A program made the position numbers and the translations under genes. This document shows, piece after piece, positions 1-12,300 of a stretch of DNA of 64,000 nt. Position 1 is the stretch's first letter; each line of letters begins with the position of its first letter. The stretch comes from Phallus indusiatus (taxonomy: Eukaryota > Basidiomycota > Agaricomycetes > Phallales > Phallaceae): assembly GCA_027605045.1 (NCBI GenBank), contig JAQFWX010000047.1:219646-283645 (forward strand). Direction: 5' to 3'. The notes beneath the pieces are model-generated. The model was given only the letters and a program-made list of their open reading frames with translations, was not told where the DNA came from and did not search any database.

Positions 1-2259
1 AGAAAAAAATGTGTCAATAAATCATATTTATGTAGATAATTATAAAAATGAATTACCCGAAGCGAGTCTTCCAATTCGTTTAGCTGACGGTTGTATTTAG
101 ATATCAATGATGTCGTTTGTTCATTCTTGCCCCTTGATGCGTCTTCGGCACGTTCATTTGCAAAGTCTAGTTCCCTGCGAAGCCTTTCAATTTCATCACG
201 GTGATTCTACAGTATTTGAAAACAAATTTTTTCGTTAGTCAAAAGGTTAGGAACCTTGCGCGCGCAGCAGCAGCCAAGAAGACGTACAGCAGTCTGGCGA
301 TCCAAGTCAAATCGTGCGCGGTCACGTTCCTTAATCATGCCCGCAAGCTCAAGATTCTTTGCTTTAACATCTCTTTCCATACGTTCCATTTTGTCAATAG
401 CTTCCTGAGCAGAATTAGCCTTCAACTGTAATTGCTTGTACTTGCTAAGCATTTCGAGGTGTTCCGTTCGTAATTGGCTGTACAGTTTGGCCAAAGCTTC
501 GTATTTGTTTCGCCACAATGCAACTTGCTCTTGTAGTTGTTTGATAAGTTCGTCTTTGGACATTATCTGGCTGCCCACATTGGCGTTGATGGATGCAAGT
601 TCATTTTCGAGTCCTTTGACTCTCTACGACAACAAGCAAGCGTATCAGAAGACTGTTTGAAAAAGCTTTGAGAGGATAGACACGCACCCGATCATACTGC
701 TCAAGCAAGAGCTGGTCACGTTCATACTGTCCCTGCATTCCTACGATTTGTTGTTGCAATTCCAGAATTTGTTGCTGAGCCTGAGAAGAGTACGCCTGTA
801 ACTGATTCTGCAATAGTTGCTCTTGAGCTAAACGTTCCCTCTCGGCCTGCTGTCTTTGCAGTTCTTCGTACTGGCGTTGCTGAGCAGCCTCTTGCTCCCG
901 TCGCATACTCTCTTCCGCCTCTCTCTGAGCAACTAATTGCTTCTGTTGCGCCTCATACTGAGCAAGCATTCTAGCTTGTTCGTCGATTTCAGCAGCGGTA
1001 GCAGTAGGTGTTGGAGCAGTAGGCGGCGGTGACTTTACTTCAAGATTCCTATTGCTGGTATCCGGGCGCGCGGGAAGTGCAGGAGCACCGTCGTCGCTTT
1101 CAAAAAGATTCGGAGGCTCGTTTCCAAGTTTAGGAACATTGATAAGGCCAGTGAGGTATTTGAGATTCGAACACTCGTAGAAAAATTTGCGCAGGGCATG
1201 ATGTTGTGCGGCGTATCTGGAGCGGAGAGGCTCGAGGGCATCGACGGAGTCTGTTCGTCTGTGCATAGCGCGAAGCATACTGGTTATAAAACGATAGATG
1301 TTCCAGCTCTCTTTAACGAGCGGAACGAGCGCGGAAATCCGACATTCATTATTAGATGAGAAATTGAAATGCGAGAATATGATGCGCTGGAAGGCATCGA
1401 TCTGGTCCTGAAGGCCCATGAGGTCGGAAATAGTTTCATAACTGTGGATCCCGTCGGCTTTGCTTACAGGAAAAGGAGGAGAAGGAGAAGGAGAGGAGTC
1501 TATACATACCCTTCATTGGGGTCGTCTATCTCCTTCAGACTAATATATTCTTTATATTCAAAAAGACCATTAAACTCTCGCCTTTGGCGGTGGAAGCGCA
1601 GCTTTGCAAGGATGAATGAAACATATGTTCGAATGAGAGAACCATAGCCTGAGTACCAAAAGTATAAGGGTAAATAAAACTCCAACAAGTGTCGTGGACC
1701 AATTGAACTCGCCTTTGCTAGTATCATTCGAAACAGTGCGCGCACAAGTCTCTAGCCACCCAGTTTGACTCTGAGCTTCTTTAAGAGCCTTAAATAGCAT
1801 AATAAATTATGTTTCATAACAAGTAAATAACGGCGCGACTTACAACTGGATGTCCTTCTTGCAATATCTTATGAACTGTAATTAAAGCCTTGAAAATTTG
1901 GACCTCATCGGCCAAAATAGGCTGTACACGAAGACCTTGCCAGATAGACATTGAGCTGTGATAATCCCAAGTGTAGACAATGCATTCTACAGAATAGAAT
2001 CACGACGGAACCGGACGTATTAGGCAATCTACGGGTGTGAACAATAACAAAGGACGGCGAACGCACTTCGGACATGTTTCTGTTTCGGGGCTGTTTCATC
2101 TGAGTTGGTGGCCTTTTTAATATGTATCGACAACTCTTGCTCAGCCTTATCTTTGTCTACAGGTCTTGTTGGAAAATGGACTTCCTCGCCATCGATGTTG
2201 TATTGCGGTGTCCGTGACCTAGAGAAATTAAGAATAGGACTTTGAGCGCGGAGAACCAT
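1..2259 (-). CDS. SLA2: End4/Sla2 (HIP1R-type) endocytic adaptor, 5' part only
   Basis: Sla2/End4 links clathrin-coated endocytic sites and PI(4,5)P2 membranes to actin. Seen: after splicing, the N-terminus contains DKAEQELSIHIKKAT, ETAPKQKHVRKCIVYTWD, VQIFKALITVHKILQEGH and GSLIRTYVSFILAKL, which are ANTH-domain landmarks in the expected order. A Pro/Ala linker and a long Gln/Glu-rich coiled coil (about 960-200, falling) follow. The C-terminal I/LWEQ (THATCH) actin-binding domain must lie beyond the left edge, so the gene is truncated by the window. At least five short introns are visible, for example near 1999-2050 and 1803-1845. The start is uncertain: an in-frame ATG at 2259 would read straight into the ANTH domain, but an AG just before the SRTPQYN segment could be an acceptor for a small upstream exon. 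Family assignment is secure. Confidence 0.9.
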
Positions 2260-3514
2260 AAGAAATGAAAAGTGAAAGAACAAACTACATTTCTTAAATG
2301 CACCGTGCAGGATATGCTATGAATAGATAATGAAGGACAGAACGGCACCATAAGTAAGGGATATCCAGTTCTGACCGACTTCAAGCAACCCTGTTCCCAC
2401 GCTTTGCACTGCGGCCGAAACACTGCGTCTCCTCCATGGTTATGATGTAAGTTCAATAATGCTGTGCCCGTAGCGTGGTGCGTTTGAAGTGAATTTGATT
2501 TTGATTGATATCTGTTTTTAGCAGAATGTCGCAACCAAATTATGTACAGGGTATCACTCCCGTGGGCCGTGGCCCAACCGTGGCCGTACAACAATCGATC
2601 CACGCCTTTGCAGCTTGTTCTAGATGTTGAGTGAAACCGTGGATGAAACACGCCACATTACTCCAATTCGACAGCATAATTATCCAAATGAGCACGTAAC
2701 TGTGTGGTAGCTCTGAAAAACCTTGTCCGCAGTCCAGCGCGATCGTATCTCTTCAAAACAATCTACGTCAACCCCATGTGGTCTTTCCCCAATCCGGCGT
2801 ATTCATGCATCAAAGATCCCTCGACCTTCTTTAACGAGCTTACTGTTTAATGGCCCAAATAACGAATTTTTCCGTGTTGCACACCACAATACTCAGACCA
2901 TCACGACTACAAACGTAGCTCCATGCTGAACGAGAAAAAAAAACAACGGGCGCCGGACTATTCATGCTATCTTGAAGCGCAGGTCTACCTTCTCCGAGTG
3001 CGTACAAATCAAGCAAGTATCGTACGTCAACCTGTTTTTACCCGCTATTTTCGCGTAATGCGTTCACCTCTAGCCAAGCGACATTGTGCTGGCGAATACT
3101 AACGACTGGACCTCACGTGGATTTTCCGGCAAGCCTTTATCCAGGCTGTCATAATGACTTTCGTATAACGAAGACGATGGGATAATATTATTCTCCCGCT
3201 TGATGGCGGTCTCAAGTCCATTGTCTCTTTACAAGTACTATAGCTATTTCAGATTAGTAAATACTTGTATCACGCGTTTGATGCATTTAATTACATAATA
3301 CTGATGCGCTAATTACAACATTAGATCATTTTGGACTTCTACTTCAAGAATCAATTGATTTCATCATTCAAATAATTTATCAGACCAAAGGAGGCCGTCT
3401 ATTTAATTTCAGCACAATGCTTGAAGAGGATGCAACAAAAAAGAAAAGGGGACTTGAGGCGTGCAAAGGAACTCGAAAACGTAACGCGTATGTGATGTCT
3501 GTAGCTTTACCGGA
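2260..3514. other. Intergenic stretch, no supported gene
   Basis: About 1.25 kb between the SLA2 start and the 3' end of the HNH relic. Only short open frames without family resemblance are present. It presumably holds the SLA2 promoter. AT-rich around 3230-3400. Confidence 0.5.
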
Positions 3515-4260
3515 CTAGCTATAGGTCGAAATCACCGGCCCATGGAGTTGAGTTAGTGGCTGCTTCGTCACGGTGAGTGCCTTTCCAGCCACTGTTTTCC
3601 CAATGCCGAGTCGCTTAAGGAACATCTTCAGCCTGGACGTTTTCAATTGCGCCTGCCTCGTATTTCCAGGTGCTGGGTTGGCCGAAACATCCGGTCCACG
3701 GCCACCCTGAGAGGCGGCATTTCTCGTCCTCGACGAAGCGCCAGGCTGGCCTTGTTCTCCACTAATTGACATCTGTCCTTCCCGAGTAGTAAGGAGTTCA
3801 AGGTACCAGGCTTGCAAAGATATCTCCCCGGGGATGACGGGCGGTGGAGAAAAAGGCCAGAATCCACGTAGACGCTGTTCGTGGATAAGGAACAGCACAT
3901 AAACAGACCATTTTGGAAGTTGTGTTGTACAAATCTTACTGTTCTTGGGATGTACTTAAGTGTCTCCCTCTGAGGCTTACATTAAAAATGTTGTAATTGT
4001 AAAAACTGGAAACTCACAGTCAAGGATTCAACTGTGGGTATTATGTGGCATCGTTGAACAATACCGCCAGTAAAACCACAAACCACGCAATATTCTCGCC
4101 CGCCAATCCGGTCCCATTCCTCCAGACCGTGCTAAACGCGGCGGTCGTAACGGATGTCCGTGTTCTTGGAAACCAAAGCCTTCGGGCGAGCCGTCTGTTG
4201 AGAGCGGGAGCGGGAAGAGTGAGAATATATGGGAATATACTAAGGTAGAAGAGGCACAAG
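3515..4260 (-). pseudogene. Degenerate HNH_2-type nuclease copy
   Basis: Broken paralogue of the gene at 5310-6217. Reading leftward, the N-terminal match (FSLFPLPL, SPEGFGFQEH) is in one frame, the following segment (SVTTAAFSTV) in a second, and the HNH core (YCVVCGFTGG then VQRCHIIPTVES) in a third, so at least two frameshifts separate them. The second-exon equivalent is recognisable (YIPRTVRFVQHNFQNGLFMC). It then jumps directly to LFLIHEQRLRGFWPFSPP, missing the block that in the intact copy runs from the histidine-rich segment to DPDHPYAPFPG. The C-terminal about 100 residues remain open (stop at 3515) but diverge strongly from the paralogue. The zinc/HNH Cys and His residues are still visible. 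Family call from the paralogue; relic status from the frameshifts and deletion. Confidence 0.8.
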
Positions 4261-5309
4261 ATGGGGCACAAGATGGGTGGAGACAAACCGCTCAAGTCTA
4301 TTATGTAAATATCTAGAGTACTTTATATAGTCCAGCGCTACAAACACCAGCAGGAAGACCCCTGATCGGGATGGACATTATGTTTTGAAAACCAACTTGG
4401 TGACAACACTAATAACATCGAGCTGGATGGTAAACGGTCATTGAGGCAGCTTGAGGGGGTGAAGAGCGATGACAAATAGTCTAGCGTTGCTCACTCTTTA
4501 TTTTTTGCACTGGGGGGTTTGGGGAGTTCTTAGTAGTCGACAACTCGAGTCATCAGCGTAAGTCCGTTAGTGGCAACAGTAGCAGTAGTATTTCTGTATG
4601 ACGTCTCCCCTTGAAAAATGTGCAAAAATTGTGAAAGTCATCAAAGTTTGAATACAATCAAACTAATATTCCACGCGCTCAGCAAAAAACACCTGGAGAA
4701 CAATAATGAGTCGTTGCTCCGCGACATTCGAATTGTGTAATTTCAGTAAGCTTTACTACGATAGCACCTGACATGTTTATATTCTTATGATTCAGTTATT
4801 TTATGACTGTATCAATAAGCGAGATAGCTGACAGCATTTTGACTCGGTCGAACGCAGGCTTATATGCAGCAGACCAACATTCTTTCAATCAACCGATCAT
4901 CTCATCTGCCTACATCATGGCCAGTCCTCTTTTCTCGCTTCATGCCTATCGTTCCATTCCAATAGCTTATTCATTAGCAAGAACCTGAATACATTCACTA
5001 TACTACTGTCTTTCTAATCAGTTCCTGTTAAATATACTGTATACAATGGTGCATTGGTGAGTCACGAGAACATAATTCTGGAGTAAAGAAAACACATACC
5101 AATGCTTCCGTGGATAGCGATAATACTCTATGAGAGTACGTAAATACAATCCAGTGTAAGGTGAAAGCGAATTCTGCGAGCTAAGACGCAAAGAAATCAT
5201 GTTCCGTCATAGGCCACTGCCTTGAACTAGCTGCTTACTAATTATGTAATAGAAGAGAAAGGTTAGACGATCATGTAAGGTTGAAGTTAGAAAAGATGAG
5301 TATTAAGGC
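4261..5309. other. Intergenic stretch between the two HNH copies
   Basis: About 1 kb with no coding similarity that I recognise. Open frames here are short, AT-rich and unsupported. It separates two members of one gene family, so it may have been part of a tandem duplication, but I see no clear repeat outside the genes. Confidence 0.4.
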
Positions 5310-6217
5310 TTAAATAGAGGTCTGTTGCAAGTATTTGGAGATATTTTCTTCAGCGGTTCCGTCCCAGGAATTATTCTCTTGAACACAAGCTTTCCATGAT
5401 TCTGAATTCCAACTTGCCTGAAGGATCTCTTGAATTGTGGCATCATCGATTGTAAGTACCCTCATATTGTCGGGGGACGGATCACTTGAAACGTTCCTTG
5501 AAGAAGCAAGAGGTTGACTTTGTTCTCCACCAACTAAAAGATCGTTTTTCCTAGCAACAGAACCCCAGCGAGGCGGTAGTATTTCCTCCGGGATATTAGG
5601 CGATGGAGAGAAGGGCCGAAATCCGCGTACACGCTGCTCATGAATAAGAAACAATCCGGGGAAAGGAGCATAAGGATGATCGGGATCTAACGCAATCGCT
5701 CTGCCATGGTAGTCTTCAAGCCAACCGTGCTTGACATGGGAATGATTGACTATAATGAATTTACGGTTCTACTCTTCGGTAAGTTTAAGTGATGCATTAG
5801 AGGATGGAATCAAGGCATACAATAGGGGAGAAGCGGATAAAGAAATAATATTTATCGAAGTACGCACGGTGTGTCGGACACATGTGCAGACCGTTTCGTG
5901 GCTCATGTTCTACTGACTTCGCAGACCTTGGGATGTATCCGTTTTCTTTGAGTATCCACCACTGTTGTATGTTAAAAATTCCATAATTGTTAAAACCAGT
6001 CGAACCTCACAGTTTCTGATTCAGTTTTCGGGATTATATGACACCGTTCGACCACGCAAGTGCCACATATCACGCAATACGACTGGTCTCGTTTATACAG
6101 ACTGGTTTCAAATGCAGTCGTAGTGGACCTTTGCGAAACAGAGTGTTCCTGAAATTCAAACCCTTCTGGTGGTCCATTTAGAGGAAATGGCAGGGAAAAG
6201 GCCTGTAAAACTGGCAT
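5310..6217 (-). CDS. HNH_2-type nuclease-domain protein (basidiomycete family)
   Basis: Three exons: 6217-6011, 5961-5821 and 5768-5310, with introns of 49 and 52 nt that have clean GT/AG ends. Exon 1 starts at an ATG and carries the HNH core LYKRDQSYCVICGTCVVERC then HIIPKTES. Exon 2 contains WWILKENGYIPRSAKS and the NGLHMCPTHRAYFDKYYF segment (second Cys/His half). Exon 3 has NHSHVKHGWLEDYHGRAIAL, DPDHPYAPFPGLFLIHEQRV and RGFRPFSPSP. This is the architecture of an HNH_2-containing family expanded in mushroom-forming fungi. Substrate and role are unknown; metal-dependent DNA cleavage is inferred from the fold only. The C-terminal tail is variable and Ser/Pro-rich. A frameshifted sister copy lies about 1 kb away on the same strand. 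Seems intact. Confidence 0.75.
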
Positions 6218-6351
6218 TTTTTAGAATTAAGCAAGGTGGCAACAAGTCTTAGTACCAAGGTCTTTAGGCGCCCTGTCTCAAATGATGACAAAGCTTCTTA
6301 GTCTTCCTGTTTGGCGTGACTGATCCTACCACAACTCAACGACGAACGTAT

Positions 6352-8629
6352 ATGTATTACGACTCTCCTTACCCTCCTTACGACCCAAAGGATAAGAATG
6401 GGTTCGTTTCTTATTTATCGTACTGTATCTTTTATTCATTTTCCTTAGATTTAGGTAAAGAACTATGATAGTAAAATGATTCGTATTATCACCTTGTCTG
6501 GCTAGTTACGAGACCGTCGTGAAACGCTGGCCGATCATCTTGGAATCTTTAATAGATACGGTCAAGCATGAACTAAATTTGATGTCTTCGGATGAGCGAC
6601 AGAATCATGATCGCGTAGTAGAAGGTAAAGCTATTGTCAAGACAATCGCGGCCTTAAAGGCGGATATGGCGCGTAACGACACCTTGCAGTGAGCAACGAG
6701 GTCCTCTCATAGAATCAAGGAGCGACTCATTCGCCAAGTTAGACCGATTCCCAATGATAGTGAACCCAACGTGACTAGTTTCAACGAGGTGCTGCTTGAG
6801 TTGTCAAAGAAAGAGGCGGACAGATGGTTTACAGCGCCGTGGTTATTTGCCGAGCAAGTCCTTATTGCACCTTGTTACGCCTATTCTGATCAACTGTCAA
6901 CAGATGTTATCTGTGGGCATGACTTCAGTTACTCCATTATGCGGAAATGTCGACCTTAATTTACATTTGCAGATATCGACTTGTCAGAACGTACTTCTCT
7001 GCCACTAAGCTTTGGAAAACCTTTGACCCTTTCTATTCTCAAAAAGAAAAAACCTTCAGATCAAGCGCTTCAGCTATATACAGTACGACACCATCTATTT
7101 ACTCAAGCTAAAATGCTTTTCAATTGAACTTGGAATTCTAGAACTGGCACATACAATGACGGAACTCGGAGATCAAAAAGAGGAGTTAGATGAGAGCAAG
7201 CTAGAAATTCTATTCAAAGAAATGCTTCAGATATGTCTTTGGTACGTTGTATTAATGCGATTCATGTTGCTCTCTCGACAAACGATTTCGAGATATAGGG
7301 GAAATGCAACGGTTTGTTCTTTGTCGACTTGAAAAAAACATAATCGAACATACGTCATAATTTCAGGATCTTTCGCTATTGACTAACATGACGCACGAAG
7401 ATATTCAAAAACTACAGGTTGTCGAGCGCGATGCGCAAGAAGCCCGGAAAGAGTTCATCTTGTTAGATCAGTCAACTGAGGCTTGGAATCTCCTTAGAAA
7501 TAGCAAAGGGGGACGCGTAGATATTGTTCTGGATAATGGTTCGTGAACTCTCTCCACATAAATGTCCACCCCACTCATAGATGTCTCTAAAGCGGGATTT
7601 GAAGTACGTTAAGTACTTTGTAACACTCGGTTTTAGTTCTCTTATTCAAGGCCTCCACTTCATACAGCTATTCACTGATTTTTTACTGGCCGATTTTCTA
7701 ATCACTCATACCCCATATGTGTCTGAGATAGTCTTTCAGTATGTTTCTCGACTTTCCCATCTAATCATACATTGACAGATCCCCATTTCCTCCAAAGCCC
7801 AAAGACGATTCCCTGGTTCGTCTCAGATGTAACACCAGCCGATTTCCACGAGACCATTCCGATCCTACTTAGCGAGACCTTTTTCAACGAATTGCTTCCA
7901 ACACCGGAACAAAGGACAGAACTCGAAGAATTAGTACAGCGCTGGCAGTTATATTTAGACATTGGGAAGTTTTCCTTATCTGTTCCGCAAGAGTGGACTA
8001 TCGGTAGTCCGACGGAGTTGGCCGATTTTTGGACCACTCCTCATCCCTATGCCGTTCTTCCAGAAGCAGCGCCAACTTTAGCTGCTTCCCTGAAAGAAAG
8101 CAAATTGGTTATTTTCAAAGTAAGTCTTCTATTGTCCATCGTAGCGCCTCGATACCAATAAGAATACATACTATTAGGGGGATTTAAAGTAAGTCGTTAA
8201 TTTTGAATAGGTAATACTTCCTCAGTACAAATTCTCTAGTTATCGGAAGTGAGTATACGCCAAGGACTCCCTCTTTCATATGGCTTACAGTATATCTAAT
8301 TTTTAGGCTGACGGCTGATGTACAATGGCCCCACTCAACGCCATTCCCTAAAGCTCTAGGTGCGAAAGCTCATATTGACCCAACTTCCTAACGTTTCTCA
8401 ACTAGCAACTCAGGTCCTTTAGCTGGACTATTCCCGATCCTCTCCTTAAGAACGTCTAAAGCGGACGTCGTAGTAGGTCTTACCGAAGCTCGCGCCAAAG
8501 AACTATATGCAGCCGATCCTAAATGGAAAGTTAATGGAAAGTAAGTAGTTAGCAATTCTCCTTCATTGTATCGGTATACATGATCATCAATATAGATACG
8601 CCCTGATCAGTTTCTGTCCCAAGAATTGA
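6352..8629 (+). CDS. DUF89/ARMT1-like damage-control phosphatase
   Basis: Metal-dependent DUF89 proteins hydrolyse phosphorylated or damaged metabolites; the eukaryotic ARMT1 branch was also described as an acidic-residue methyltransferase. Seen: about ten exons joined by short introns. In order: MYYDSPYPPYDPKDK; YETVVKRWPIILESLIDTVK; LFKEMLQICLW with GNATDLSLL; the metal-site segment GGRVDIVLDN; AGFELFTDFLLADFLITHTP; KTIPWFVSDVTPADF; LKESKLVIFKGDL, then YRKLTADVQWPHSTPF; SKADVVVGL; and the C-terminal YALISFCPKN with a stop at 8627-8629. These match the family in order and spacing. The intron after WLFAE near 6855 appears to use a GC donor; its exact boundary is unclear. The start is the first ATG in frame. 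It is divergently transcribed from the HNH gene, 134 bp apart. Confidence 0.85.
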
Positions 8630-9324
8630 GAATCTGGAAACAATATGTGTTGGCGCTGGCGAGCAGGCGACAGTAAATATTCTTTCCCTCTGCTTTAGCA
8701 GCCATCCGCAAAGATAAATAGTCATGTAAATCGAAATTAGACACAGGCACTTTAGAGAATTTTTGTTTCGTGAACGTATTATGTGCTAAGGCGACAACGG
8801 GGTCGTTCATACCCATGTGGGATTTTATATCTGTCGGCGCTCAAGATGTGCCCGTCGATGAGTGAAAGTGTAGAAGAGTGAAAATCATTTCAATAACGTT
8901 TAATTGATTGACCCGGGGCATGCATATATGCCATATGAATCGTTTATATCATATATTGCTCCCGCTGAAATTACATACATACAGTCTCGTTCTTCCAAAT
9001 ATCCATTCTAATCACTAAATGTTTTGATTATTTATATACAAACTAGAGATTTTCGCAGTGCGCGCGTACTTTGACGATATAATTATACAGACATATGTAA
9101 CAAATAATAAAAGCACGAGAAAAGGGAATAACAAATGAAGGGCAGAGCAATACAAAAAAAGGATATAAAAAAATGAGTTGAGTGGTATAAGTATACGTGA
9201 CAAGCCAAACAATAAAGAAAGTAAAGAAAATGAAAAGAGAGCGACAAAGCCAAGTAGATATGCGTAAAAAAAAACTAAATAAAAATGATAAAAAAGTGTC
9301 GAAAAGTGTCGGGGGGAGGGAGAC
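8630..9324. other. Convergent 3' intergenic region, AT-rich
   Basis: About 0.7 kb between the 3' ends of the DUF89 gene and the long serine-rich gene. It is AT-rich with A-runs from about 9150 to 9300. No gene seen; it likely contains both 3' UTRs and polyadenylation sites. Confidence 0.5.
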
Positions 9325-12300
9325 TCAGAAAATAATTGAATCATGATTTCGCCGAAGTTCCAAGAAACTTTCCTCCGCTGGTTGATACGACGAAGACGAA
9401 AAAGGTTCAGAGGAAGACGCTAAAGCCAAATCTCTGAGTGAATATGACGGTTCGGTGTACCCATAAGGATGACGATACGGATTATTGTAAACCGGCTGAA
9501 TCGGTTTCACAATATCATGCAAGCAATCCCGTTCTCTATGATTATTATTATAACGTCCGCTCGATGATTTGTGCGATTTGTGCGGGGACGAGGACGACGG
9601 GAGCCCAATAGTAGTCGACGTATATTGCTCGTCACCACCCACGATTTCTTTATCTCCTTCAAAGTTCAATCTGACATTTCGTCCAGAACCGCCCATATCA
9701 AGGAACGAAGGCTCGAAATCGTCCACTACGTTCTCATCGCCTTTAGATTTGGACTTGGACTTTGATCGAGAACTCTTCCGACCCTTGTCTCTATCCTTCC
9801 TCTCCTCGGAATGCTTGCGCCCCCGACTTCGACCCGTCTCCATACCGAAAGAGTTAACTCCACTCGAGCTGGAGAACCCATTCACCTTAGTCTTACGCGG
9901 AGGAGGCGGTAGACTTGTGAAATTAGGGTCTCCGTCATTGAACTCGTTGCGTACGACAACCAGTAAACCATCTCTCTGATTCGCACGATTGTATAGGTCC
10001 GATGATGAGATAGCATGCCGCATAAGACCCGGCGAACGGAAGCGTGAATTCGATAAAGCATTTGCTGACTCTACCGAAATATATGTATTGGCGATTGACG
10101 CGGAACCGGATCCCCAACTACTCTTCGTCCGCCGTCTGAACGATAAAGTATCTTCGTCACCTAACCGAACACAATTGAATTTTTTATCTTTTTTTTTCAA
10201 ACAATAGTGAACGCGTACCTATTCTTGATATCTCCTCTTGAGTTAGAACAGGTTGCGCAAGATCCAATTTTGGCGAAGGTAGTTGCATCGACGACGCGTT
10301 GTCACGGATATTCTCACCTGCGTGAGACCGAGGAGGTACAGGGCGAGTCTCGGAACGAGAAGGAAAAACATGATTCACGACGTCATTATCATTATCATCG
10401 GAAGGTTCCGCGACGGTCGGTAATAATAATCCGCTCATGTCACTTTTCCTTTCTCTTTCACGCCTGCTTTCATAATACTTTCGTTTTTCAGCAGACGAAG
10501 TAGTAGTGGTGGATGCTGCTCCGGCCCGGGCGGCATCTTCCGAAGATGACTGTAATTGCAATTGTAACGAATGAATAGACGTTGCTGGGGAACGACCAGT
10601 AGTATTGAAAACGAGCGATGCATGCGGTGACGTTGTTCGGGACGGCGGTGAAGTCGCACCCACACGGATACTCCCGAATTTGTCAGCTATAAAAAAATGG
10701 ACAAAGATATAATATCAGTTGCTAAATCAACCAAAAAGATTATAGATAAATTTAGCTTTGCATACCCATACTATTAGAATCGGAAACATTAGTCCCAGAA
10801 CCGACAACACGCGTGGTGCAATTTACATTTACGCCACTTGCATTATTTGCCATAGTAGCCGGCGAGGATATACTATTTGCGGTAGTTGCCTTAATATGGC
10901 CGTTGCCGTTACCACCACCACCGCCATCACCAGGCGTGCCGGGATCAAAGCTGGTATGATGCCGTAGTGCTCGCACACTTGACTTCAGAGGTAGCGGTCC
11001 CTGACTTTGATGTGGTTGCTGCTGCTGAGAATGTAGCTGTGTCGAATTGGAGTTCAGAACCTGATTAGAATCAAATTCCGTGACAGTCGATGATGAAAAA
11101 GCGTGAGAGCTAAGATAAGAGGAAGAGGAAGGATGGGAACGAGTGAGGGAATCGGTTTGTGGATTAAGACTAGATTGGGTGCTGTCAAGGGGAGAAGAAG
11201 CTGACAGCGAAGGAAATGCTGATGTGGCTTGTGCCGATGTTGACGCGGTGGCTGTTATGGGATGAGGAACATTCGAGGTGCCTGATGCGGGCGAATGATG
11301 AAAGGAACGTTGTTTTCGCAGAACATTGACAACAGTCGATGATGTCAAAGCGCGAACAAAAGATGTAGACTTGGATAATCCCTGATTCCCCAATTGGGTC
11401 GAATTAGAAGACTCCGAAGGGGGAAGGTTTACTTTGGATACCGAATCCGGGGATCGTTGAGACGTATCCACACCGTTATTTCGTAAGATATCTTCTTCAT
11501 CCACAAATTCAATATCAGATTCTTCTTCTTCACCCTCAGTATCTTCCGACATATCAAACATGCTCGAAGGTTCCCCTGAGCCGCTACCTTTTTGGAGGCT
11601 ATTTTCCCGCTGAGAGACCTCTGCTTCTTCTTTTTGCCCCTGGTCAGGTATGCTGGCGCTTACGCTTCCGGCTCGAGAGGCGGATCGACTACGACTGTCA
11701 CTTTGACTTCCATTATATAGAGATGGTCGCGCCGCAAATGAAAGAGACGAAATAGTAGAGAGTGATACCGCTGAACCAGATATGGCCGCCGGCCTCGAAA
11801 TCGTCGGTGTCAGGTGCTGATTTTCCGGGGGCGGTTTGACCGTGGTGAAACTTTGTGAAGTAGACGCAGCAGATGATAGCCGAGTAGGTGCCGAACCTGA
11901 AGGGACTCGGCGAGATGAAGAGGATAGGGACCGCGTATCGGGTAGAAGAGTGTCTGACCCTAGTTCGACAGGCGTTGGGGGCAAAGAAGTCGTTGGTGGA
12001 GGGTGGGGTGAGTCGTTGCGAGGGCTAACGGATCCTGAGGAAGAGCCTGGTCGTAAAATAGTAGGTGCTCTTGCAAGTTTTGACTGCTGAGAAGCTGCAG
12101 CTTTAAGAGATGACATGGACGATTGAGTTGAGAGCGGGGCTGGACCAGACGAATAGGTCGTTACCGATCCTCGCATGAATCGATTCTTTATGGGCGAAGT
12201 AAAATTTAAGCTCGACGCAGCGGGTGCAGATCTCGAAGTCGATGTTGAAAGAATGGTAGGTGTTCGCGATAAACTAGACACGGTAGTTCTAAACGAACCA

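Noticed and set aside
1..2259. SLA2 as a hint of a mating-type locus
   Set aside because: SLA2 flanks MAT in ascomycetes; here there are no homeodomain, pheromone or receptor genes, and the other families point to a basidiomycete.
9569..9979. 136-codon plus-strand open frame inside the serine-rich gene
   Set aside because: Shadow of the long minus-strand coding frame; composition is the complement of Ser/Lys codons and there is no splice or start context.
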